Shown here piece by piece: positions 1-4,910 of a DNA stretch of 9,004 nt (position 1 is its first letter; each line of letters opens with the position of its first letter). The position numbers and the translations under genes were made by a program. The DNA is taken from NCBI GenBank assembly GCA_046091165.1, contig JBJTBE010000031.1, positions 1 to 9,004 on the forward strand. Direction: 5' to 3'. The notes under the pieces were generated by a model, which was given only the letters and a program-made list of their open reading frames with translations, ran no database searches and was not told the DNA's origin. The stretch comes from F1-60-MAGs163 sp046091165 (GTDB lineage Bacteria; Actinomycetota; Thermoleophilia; Solirubrobacterales; Solirubrobacteraceae).

Positions 1-125
1 CTGGCCGGAAGGGGCCAAGGCCGGGTGGTGGCAGAAGACAGTCCAGCTCGACCTCGAGGCCCGGGGAGCGCTGGTTCGCAACCCCGAGTCAAAGCCTCTT
101 CGCTGGCATCGGTCCTGAGCTTTCG
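1..125. other. Left-edge stretch with no recognised gene
   Basis: I see no supported gene here. An open frame on the plus strand runs from here through the tRNA fragment at 126-186 and beyond. Its third codon positions are not GC-biased like the real genes of the window, and it crosses non-coding tRNA sequence, so I do not call it. This stretch lies outside the tRNA-flanked segment and could be the original chromosomal flank or part of a further insertion to the left. Confidence 0.4.
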
Positions 126-186
126 AGCGGAGGGGGAGGGATTCGAACCCTCGGTACAGGGGTTACCCGCACAACGGTTTTCGAGA
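126..186 (-). repeat. Displaced 3' half of tRNA-Ser, candidate attachment site (distal end)
   Basis: These 61 bases are identical to 2145-2205, which is the anticodon loop, variable arm, T arm and acceptor 3' strand of the intact tRNA-Ser(CGA) gene. Identity stops at 187, just past the anticodon loop, where the 5' half of the tRNA would begin, so this copy cannot fold into a tRNA. Both copies have the same orientation. Tyrosine integrases commonly recombine at the anticodon loop and leave the tRNA 3' half as a direct repeat, so this is best read as the distal att site of an element inserted at the tRNA. A simple segmental duplication is the alternative. Confidence 0.8.
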
Positions 187-312
187 TTGCTCGTTAGGCC
201 GGCCAGGCGCCGAGTTTTCGGTCGCTGCTCCGCCGGGCACCGGTCGTGGGGACGGAAATGGGGACGAAGACGGGTTGGCAAGCAAGACCAACCGCGGGCG
301 CGTTGGGCGCGC
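187..312. other. Non-coding stretch between att-like repeat and secreted-protein gene
   Basis: This holds a tandem octamer TGGGGACG at 247-254 and 259-266 (12-bp period), followed by two GC-rich hairpins between 273 and 313. The octamers sit about 60 bp from the att-like repeat on the islet side, where arm-type integrase binding sites would be expected. That role is only a suggestion. I see no gene. Confidence 0.35.
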
Positions 313-313
313 C
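273..313 (-). terminator. Two stacked hairpins at the end of the secreted-protein gene (possible terminator)
   Basis: Two inverted repeats follow each other on the minus strand just at and after the stop codon of the 480-aa gene. GGCGCG (297-302) pairs with CGCGCC (308-313) around a 5-nt loop, and GGTTGG (273-278) pairs with CCAACC (288-293) around a 9-nt loop. There is no clear U tract after them, so this is not a textbook intrinsic terminator. Its position directly downstream of the gene, and the frequent lack of U tracts in high-GC actinobacteria, make termination or 3'-end protection plausible. Confidence 0.3.
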
Positions 314-1755
314 TACGGGATCAGTGCGTAGGTTGTCTTCGTCTCGGTCTTCTTGGCCTTTAGCGTGACCTTGACGTTGACTTTTGCGCCCTTCTTGGCC
401 TTCGCGAGCGCCTTCTTGCCCGCCGAGGAAAGCTTACAGGGAACGGTGACCGCGCCGGCCTTCGAGGCCGACTTGCTGCCTGAGCAGATCCCCTTACTGC
501 CGAGTTTGCCGGCTACCGAGACCTTTGCCTTGCCGCCTACCTCGAGCGTGACCGAGACCTTCTTCTTGGTTGCCGTCGCCTTGGAGGTGAACGCTCCGGC
601 GGCCTTGCGGCGCTTGTAGTCGAACTTCGGGCTCGAGAAGCCGAACTTCGCGACCGAGTAGATGACGCCCCCGGCTACATCGGAGACCACCGGTTCGAGC
701 TGCTCGGTCGTCGAGCCGGCGGTGACCTTGTCGACGCCGAGCATCGCCAGGGTCTCCTTCGGGCTGAGCCCGGGGGGGAGGCCAAAGCCTGTCCCCGCCT
801 CGAGGAACGAGTCGGGGAGGAAGGTGTAAAGGAAGCCCTCGTTGAGGGTCGACCCGTCGCTCTGGAAGTGCGGGGCTGCGGTCTGGAAGGCGAGGGTGCG
901 GTTGGCACTGTCGAAGAGGGGCGGCCCGTTCGACTGGGCATTGGTCGCGAGGGTGATTCCCCTGCTGATCTCGCCGAACTGCTTCACGTCGTTGCCATCC
1001 AGGTTGAGGAGCGAGACGGTCGCCCACGAGCCCGTCCAGCTTCCGACCGCAGTCGGCCCGCCGCAGTCGCCAACCGTGGGGAAGAGCCGGCAGGTGTTGC
1101 CACCGAAGTCGATGACGCTGCTGCGGCCGAGCTTGGTCTGCAGCCTGATCTCGGTGGAGCCGTCGCCCTTCTTCTCCGAGGTCCACGACCGGTTGGGTGC
1201 TGAGAGGTTACCGAGCTCACCCCCGCGGATCACCGCGGCCTTGGGGTCGGCGCTCCCGACGTTCACGGTCACCCGGACGGTCGAACCCGGCGGGGCCAAC
1301 TGGGTGAGGTCGCCGCAGTAGTTGGCACCACCTGGTCCGCCGAACGGCCCGATCTTGCAGCCGGTGAAGTCCGGGGGTACGAAGATGGCGGTCTGACCCC
1401 CGGGGCAGATGATCGTCGGCGGGCTCGTCCCGTTGTCGATCGTCGGGGTTCCTCCCCCGCTGCACGTCCACGACGGCTGCGGATTGAAGGGCTGCCCCTG
1501 GGTGACGTAGACCTGGAAGTAGGAGCCTTCGATCACGCCGTTCTGCCGCGCCACGTTCGCCCGGATTGCGGTGGTCGGTGCGCCGTTCAGTTCGATGCCC
1601 ACCACGCAGTTGGTGGCCTGGCCGGGGGAGCAGTCGGGCAGGAACTCCTGCTGTGCACCCTGTGCTGACGCGCCGGCGGCAAAGGCCAGCAGCGCTGTGA
1701 GGCAGGCTGCGGTCGCGAGTATGGACCGGAGCGGCAAAGACCGGTTGATCGTCAT
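313..1755 (-). CDS. Secreted protein of unknown function with Lys/Ala-rich C-terminal domain
   Basis: I do not recognise this 480-residue protein. It has a clear Sec signal peptide: basic start, hydrophobic stretch around residues 11-27, and a probable cleavage after A31 in AGASA-Q, so it is exported. The mature part has ten cysteines (the first two at 42 and 49, the last two at 424 and 440), an even number compatible with disulfides. It is rich in Gly, Ser, Thr and Pro, as in extracellular beta-sandwich proteins. The last ~90 residues are Lys/Ala-rich and contain a C-X15-C pair followed by a KLSSAGKKAL-type segment; the same arrangement occurs in the coding remnant at 1816-2124. No LPXTG motif, C-terminal membrane helix or lipobox is seen. 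The basic tail could bind an anionic wall polymer, but that is a guess. The ATG at 1755 starts the signal peptide; no Shine-Dalgarno precedes it, so translation may be leaderless. The gene lies inside the tRNA-bracketed segment. Confidence 0.85.
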   Translation of the reverse strand: MTINRSLPLRSILATAACLTALLAFAAGASAQGAQQEFLPDCSPGQATNCVVGIELNGAPTTAIRANVARQNGVIEGSYFQVYVTQGQPFNPQPSWTCSGGGTPTIDNGTSPPTIICPGGQTAIFVPPDFTGCKIGPFGGPGGANYCGDLTQLAPPGSTVRVTVNVGSADPKAAVIRGGELGNLSAPNRSWTSEKKGDGSTEIRLQTKLGRSSVIDFGGNTCRLFPTVGDCGGPTAVGSWTGSWATVSLLNLDGNDVKQFGEISRGITLATNAQSNGPPLFDSANRTLAFQTAAPHFQSDGSTLNEGFLYTFLPDSFLEAGTGFGLPPGLSPKETLAMLGVDKVTAGSTTEQLEPVVSDVAGGVIYSVAKFGFSSPKFDYKRRKAAGAFTSKATATKKKVSVTLEVGGKAKVSVAGKLGSKGICSGSKSASKAGAVTVPCKLSSAGKKALAKAKKGAKVNVKVTLKAKKTETKTTYALIP

Positions 1756-1761
1756 GGCGAG

Positions 1762-1779
1762 AAAGTAACCGATAACCGA
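1762..1779 (-). promoter_or_regulatory. Possible leaderless promoter with tandem heptamer upstream of the secreted-protein gene
   Basis: On the minus strand, an exact tandem heptamer (TCGGTTA twice, 1766-1779) leads into TACTTT (1762-1767), a TANNNT-type -10 match. TACTTT ends six bases before the ATG, which would put the transcription start at the start codon itself. The missing Shine-Dalgarno fits leaderless expression. No convincing -35 is seen, and a match this short can occur by chance. Confidence 0.25.
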
Positions 1780-1815
1780 GCGGCGATGCGCCGGGTAGCC
1801 CGCGCCGGCCGGGCG

Positions 1816-2124
1816 CTAGCCGGTGTAGCTGGGCTTGAGGCTGCGGAAGACGGCGACGCGCGCGGCGGAGCGCGATGTGCCGCCGGTGGGCGTGAAGGTC
1901 GTCAGGACCCTCAGGCGGAGCGCGCCCTTGCGGCGCGCCTTGCGGGCGGCTGAGTTCAGGCGGCAGGTGAGGGTGTAGGTACCCGCCCGGGAGGCGGTTC
2001 GGGTGGCGGTGCAGGCGAGCGGAAGGACCCCGGCGAGCACAGCCGTAAGCGCAGGCGCAGTCGTTGTCGATGACCTCCCCTGAAAGATCACTAGCGCGAG
2101 GTCGTACACGACGAAGCGGAACAT
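1816..2124 (-). pseudogene. Remnant of a secreted-protein gene: C-terminal domain only
   Basis: This 102-codon frame reads as the end of a larger protein. Residues about 32-102 look like an extracellular beta-sandwich end, with C38 and C54 as a C-X15-C pair, a following RLNSAARKAR helix-like segment, then a TTFTPTGG turn and a Ser/Arg strand. The same cysteine spacing and following helix occur at residues 424-450 of the neighbouring 480-aa protein, so the two share a domain. Residues 1-31 have poor third-position GC and no signal peptide, so they are probably non-coding sequence read through. The ATG at 2124 has only a GGAG two bases upstream, which is too close to be a good ribosome site. 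The coding signal fades 110 bp or so from the tRNA 3' end, as if the 5' part was lost during insertion or deletion there. A genuinely expressed small protein is possible but less likely. Confidence 0.55.
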
Positions 2125-2144
2125 GGCTCCGCCCGGTGCGGCGA

Positions 2145-2205
2145 AGCGGAGGGGGAGGGATTCGAACCCTCGGTACAGGGGTTACCCGCACAACGGTTTT
2201 CGAGA
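2145..2205 (-). repeat. tRNA-proximal copy of the 61-bp direct repeat
   Basis: This is the tRNA-side copy of the repeat at 126-186, matching it without mismatch. It covers the tRNA from the anticodon loop to the 3' end plus two flanking bases. It would be the proximal att site if the bracketed segment is an integrated element. The tRNA is complete because the inserted copy supplies the same 3' sequence. Confidence 0.8.
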
Positions 2206-2236
2206 CCGCCCCGTTCAACCACTCCGGCACCCCTCC
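2147..2236 (-). tRNA. tRNA-Ser (anticodon CGA)
   Basis: The minus strand folds as a complete class II tRNA of 90 nt. The acceptor GGAGGGG (2236-2230) pairs with CCCCTCC (2154-2148), with G as discriminator base at 2147, as is usual for tRNA-Ser. The anticodon stem GCGGT/ACCGT closes the loop CTCGAAA, giving anticodon CGA at 2202-2200, which reads UCG serine codons. A long variable arm and a T arm (GAGGG, loop TTCGAAT, CCCTC at 2171-2155) complete the fold. CCA is not encoded. It lies 57 bp downstream of the AtuA-family gene on the same strand. A weak -10-like TACGCT at 2253-2248 could serve it. Its 3' half is duplicated at 126-186. Confidence 0.95.
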
Positions 2237-2293
2237 GGGACCGTGAGAGCGTAGCGATGCCGGGGCGCCCATCGGCGGGCGAGTCGGGCGGCC

Positions 2294-4087
2294 CTACCGG
2301 GCGAGCAGGCCGTCGCTCTCCCAGCTCGCCGGCACCTTCACCGGGAAGTCCAGGAGGTTGGCGGCCATCGACTTGGCCTGCGGGTCGTAGCGCAGCGAGG
2401 TCGTCCCGCCCTGGCCGCCCAGCGCGTCCTCGAGCAGGATGTTGATCGAGTGCGTCCCGGGCAGCTCCCAGCGGGTCACCGGACCCTCGGCCCACGGCCC
2501 GAACCAGTCCTTCACTCTCTCGGCGGTTACCTGGCCCTCGATCGCCTCCAGGAACTCGGGGCGCCGGGCGATGATGCCGATGTTGGCGTGGTTGCCCTTG
2601 TCGCCGCTGCGCGCCCACGCCAGCCGCACCAGCGGCACGGTCACCGTCTCGCCGTCGGGCTCGGCTAGCTCCTCGCCCAGTGGCTCGGCCCCCGGCGCCG
2701 GCGAGTCGGTGCCAGGCGGGATCGCCACCTCGCGCGTCTCGCCGTCCATCGTCACCGTTACCGCTACCTCGCCCTTGGGGATGAGTACGTGGTAGAGGCG
2801 GATCACCGGCGCGGCCTTCGGCCGGCCGCCGAAGACTCCGGTCACTCCCTGGGCGACGAAGGCGATCGAGACGAACTCCTTGCCGAAGATCTCCATCGCG
2901 CGGCGGTCCGGGTGGCGAAGGCCGATCTTCAGCACCGCCTCGCGCGTCTCGTCGTTCTCGGCCGGGCGGGCGACCGCGTCGCCGGTGCCGACGATCTCGA
3001 TCGACTTCTCGGGGAACGGCTCGATCCCCTCCTCGGCCATCAGCCGCTCGGTGCGCGCAACGGCGGCCTCGGCGGCGCGGCGGGCGCGGCCGCCGGCCTG
3101 GTGGCCGGTGAGCAGCGCGGTAGTAACCACACGCCAGCCGTCCGGGGCGGTGACGGTCGCTTTGTAACTGTCCGTGGGCTCCGAGCCCTTCGCGCCCTGG
3201 ACCAGCACCCGGTCGGGGCCTTCCTGGGTGAGCGTGACCTCGCGCCAGTCGCAGGTCACGTCGGGCAGCAGGTAACGGCCCGGGTCGCCGATCTCGTAGA
3301 GCATCTGCTCGCCGACCGAGCCGGGCACGACCAGCCCACCGGTTCCCTCGGGCTTGGTAATGACGGCGCTGCCGTCGGGGCGGCACTCGGCGACGGGGTA
3401 GCCGATGTTGTCCCAACCGGGAACGTCGGCCCAGTCGGTGAAGAGACCGCCGACGCCCTGGGCGCCGCACTCGAGCAGGTGACCGATCAGCGAGCCGGCC
3501 GAGAGGAGGTCGTAGTCGTCGTCCTTCCAGTCGAACTCGTGGATCAGCGGCCCGAGCATCGCCGCCGAATCCGCGCAGCGGCCGGTGACGACGATGTCCG
3601 CGCCCTCGTCGAGCGCGGCGGCAACTGGCAGCGCGCCGATGTAGGCGTTCATGGTCATCACCTGCTCGGGCAGCGCCTCGCCGGTGAACATGTCGGCAGC
3701 TCCCGCGGCGCGGAGCTCTTCGATCCGCATCGCCAGGTCGTCGCCCTGCACGTAGGCGACCTTCAGCTCGAGGCCGGCCTCGGCGATCGCCGCCTCCAGC
3801 GCCCGGGCCAGGGCGGGTGAGTTAAGGCCGCCGGCGTTGGTCACCACCCGGATGCCGCGCTCGGCGATCTCGCCCAGCACCGGCGTCATCACCTCGACGG
3901 CGTCGGGGATGAAGCCGCCGGCCTCCGGGTCCTTGGCCCGGCCGCGGGCCAGGAGGGCCATCGTGATCTCGGCGAGGTAGTCGCTGACCAGGTAGTCGGG
4001 CCGGGAACCGTCGAGCAGCTGGCGGATGATCCGGGGCGAGTCGCCCCACATCCCGGCCCAGGCGCCGAGGGTGACCTTGTCCTTCAC
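2294..4087 (-). CDS. AtuA-family (DUF1446) acyclic terpene utilisation-type protein
   Basis: This 597-residue cytoplasmic protein matches the AtuA/DUF1446 family. The N-terminal domain starts with GAWAGMWGDS (residues 8-17) and contains DYLVSDYLAE (31-40), VVTNAGGLNS (81-90) and VVTGRCADSA (166-175). The C-terminal AtuA-like domain (about 484-585) carries WARSGDKGNHANIG (491-504) and the HSINILLEDALGG segment (546-558). Both domains are fused, as in full-length AtuA. AtuA is encoded with geranyl-CoA carboxylase in the citronellol/geraniol pathway of Pseudomonas, but its reaction is not established, so none is assigned. It starts with GTG at 4087 inside the GTGA overlap with the upstream hydratase gene, preceded by GGAAG (4097-4093), so it is co-transcribed and probably translationally coupled. 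No intrinsic terminator is clear in the 57 bp before the tRNA; only a 5-bp GC stem at 2266-2281 was found. Family assignment is firm; terpene specificity is not. Confidence 0.9.
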   Translation of the reverse strand: MKDKVTLGAWAGMWGDSPRIIRQLLDGSRPDYLVSDYLAEITMALLARGRAKDPEAGGFIPDAVEVMTPVLGEIAERGIRVVTNAGGLNSPALARALEAAIAEAGLELKVAYVQGDDLAMRIEELRAAGAADMFTGEALPEQVMTMNAYIGALPVAAALDEGADIVVTGRCADSAAMLGPLIHEFDWKDDDYDLLSAGSLIGHLLECGAQGVGGLFTDWADVPGWDNIGYPVAECRPDGSAVITKPEGTGGLVVPGSVGEQMLYEIGDPGRYLLPDVTCDWREVTLTQEGPDRVLVQGAKGSEPTDSYKATVTAPDGWRVVTTALLTGHQAGGRARRAAEAAVARTERLMAEEGIEPFPEKSIEIVGTGDAVARPAENDETREAVLKIGLRHPDRRAMEIFGKEFVSIAFVAQGVTGVFGGRPKAAPVIRLYHVLIPKGEVAVTVTMDGETREVAIPPGTDSPAPGAEPLGEELAEPDGETVTVPLVRLAWARSGDKGNHANIGIIARRPEFLEAIEGQVTAERVKDWFGPWAEGPVTRWELPGTHSINILLEDALGGQGGTTSLRYDPQAKSMAANLLDFPVKVPASWESDGLLAR

Positions 4088-4863
4088 CGGTTCTTCCAGA
4101 CCGGGTCGCGCTTCTCGAAGAAGGCCGTGACGCCCTCGACGATGTCCTCCGTGCTCTGGGCGAGGCTGAGCTGGGCGCGCAGGTAGTCGAGCGCGTCGGC
4201 GAGGTCGAGGTCGCGCTGGCGGGCCATCGCCTCCTTGCCCAGCCCCATGATCAGCGGCGACTTGGCGGCCAGCTTCGCCGCCCAGTCGGCTACGAAGGCG
4301 TCAAGCTCGCCGGCGGGGACGACCCGGTTGACGAGGTTCATCTCCAGCGCCTCCTGGGCGGAGATCCGGTCGCCGAGCAGGAGCAGCTCGTTGGCCTGCT
4401 TGCGCGGGAGGTTGCGGTAGATGACGGCCATGATCATGAAGGGGAAGGCCCCGACGTTGATCTCCGGCGTGCCGAAGGTCGCGTCCTCGGAGGCGACGAG
4501 CAGGTCGCAGCAGAGAGCGAGCCCCATGCCGCCGGCCAGCGCATGGCCGTTGACCTTCCCGAGCGTCGGCTTGGGGAAGTCGTTGAGGGCCAGGAAGATG
4601 CTCATGAAGCCCTCGGAGTCGCGGTGCTTTTCGACGAGCGTGGTTTCGGCCTTGAATCCGCTGAGGTCGGCGCCGGCGCACCAGACGCTCTCGTGGCTGG
4701 AGGCGAGCACCACGCAGCGCACGTCGTCGTCGGTTGCGGCCTGCGCGATGGCCCCGGCGAGACCCTCGAGCATCTCCGCCGAAAGCGCGTTGCGGCGCTC
4801 CGGGTCGTCGAGGGTGATCGTGGCTATGTGATCGGCGGTCTCGTAGCGGACGGGTGCGGTCAC
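4084..4863 (-). CDS. Enoyl-CoA hydratase/isomerase (crotonase) family, methylglutaconyl-type hydratase candidate
   Basis: This 259-residue crotonase-fold enzyme has the family oxyanion-hole segments WCAGADLSGF (61-70) and GHALAGGMGLAL (106-117). The second catalytic glutamate of crotonase is kept as E134 in TPEINVG. The first, normally in a GGGCELA context, is replaced by G114 (GGMGLA). A glycine there is what I recall for methylglutaconyl-CoA (LiuC) and isohexenylglutaconyl-CoA (AtuE) hydratases, so hydration of a carboxylated 3-methylenoyl-CoA is the favoured role. A general enoyl-CoA hydratase or isomerase is the alternative. It heads the leftward operon and overlaps the AtuA-family gene by 4 bp. 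The start is GTG at 4863, supported by GGAGG at 4871-4875 with 7-nt spacing. It is divergent from the carboxylase genes, whose product would be its substrate. Confidence 0.88.
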   Translation of the reverse strand: MTAPVRYETADHIATITLDDPERRNALSAEMLEGLAGAIAQAATDDDVRCVVLASSHESVWCAGADLSGFKAETTLVEKHRDSEGFMSIFLALNDFPKPTLGKVNGHALAGGMGLALCCDLLVASEDATFGTPEINVGAFPFMIMAVIYRNLPRKQANELLLLGDRISAQEALEMNLVNRVVPAGELDAFVADWAAKLAAKSPLIMGLGKEAMARQRDLDLADALDYLRAQLSLAQSTEDIVEGVTAFFEKRDPVWKNR

Positions 4864-4910
4864 CGGATTGCCTCCATTTGCCTGCGCGCCAATAGGATCT
4901 GCGCCGCATC
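4864..4910. promoter_or_regulatory. Divergent promoter region between hydratase/AtuA and carboxylase operons
   Basis: Only 47 bp separate the two divergent start codons, so promoters and any operator must lie here or inside the coding ends. On the plus strand TAGGAT (4893-4898) is a fair -10 and TTGCCT (4868-4873) a weak -35, with a long 19-bp spacer. The start would fall near 4905, leaving a leader of only a few bases. No strong Shine-Dalgarno precedes the ATG at 4911, in line with near-leaderless translation. The hydratase ribosome site (4871-4875) overlaps the proposed -35, so the two directions could interfere or be co-regulated. No clean operator palindrome is seen and no regulator gene is adjacent. 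Confidence 0.4.
4871..4875 (-). promoter_or_regulatory. Ribosome binding site of the hydratase gene
   Basis: On the minus strand, GGAGG lies seven bases before the GTG at 4863. It is the clearest Shine-Dalgarno in the window and decides the GTG start of the crotonase-family gene. Confidence 0.7.

Larger units (their letters stand above)
126..2205. mobile_element. Putative small tRNA-Ser-associated genomic islet without a visible integrase
   Basis: The segment is bounded by two 61-bp direct repeats of the tRNA-Ser 3' half, 2,019 bp apart. The intact tRNA sits at the right end and points into the segment, the standard layout for a tRNA-integrated element. The interior has one intact secreted-protein gene, one short C-terminal coding remnant and, next to the distal repeat, a tandem TGGGGACG motif (247-254 and 259-266). 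No integrase, excisionase, replication or transfer gene is present, so the element is either decayed by deletion or moved by an integrase encoded elsewhere. Base composition inside is not obviously different from the flanks. The direct repeats are seen; the mobility is inferred. Confidence 0.45.

Noticed and set aside
25..363. Plus-strand 112-codon open frame over the tRNA-Ser fragment
   Set aside because: It translates the displaced tRNA half and non-coding flanks, lacks GC-biased third positions and recognisable motifs, and runs antisense into the end of the secreted-protein gene.
1798..1816. GC-rich stem (GCCCG/CGGGC) after the remnant gene
   Set aside because: The stem is short, has alternative pairings and no U tract, and could be random GC structure.
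2101..2112. Inverted repeat GTCGT-AC-ACGAC near the stub gene start
   Set aside because: The arms are only 5 bp, with no partner gene or promoter to give it meaning; chance is likely in GC-rich DNA.
2064..2246. Plus-strand 60-codon frame containing GIRTLGTGV
   Set aside because: This is the antisense translation of the tRNA-Ser gene, a common spurious protein prediction at tRNA-Ser loci.
2266..2281. Stem CGCCC/GGGCG after the AtuA-family stop codon
   Set aside because: It is a 5-bp stem without a U tract, not enough to call a terminator.
2091..3470. Long minus-strand frame of 459 codons overlapping the AtuA-family gene
   Set aside because: It is an Arg/Gly/Pro-rich shadow frame produced by high GC; the overlapping frame has clear AtuA-family motifs.
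4878..4892. Imperfect palindrome TTG...CAA in the divergent intergenic region
   Set aside because: Only four of seven base pairs match around the centre, which is too weak to claim an operator.
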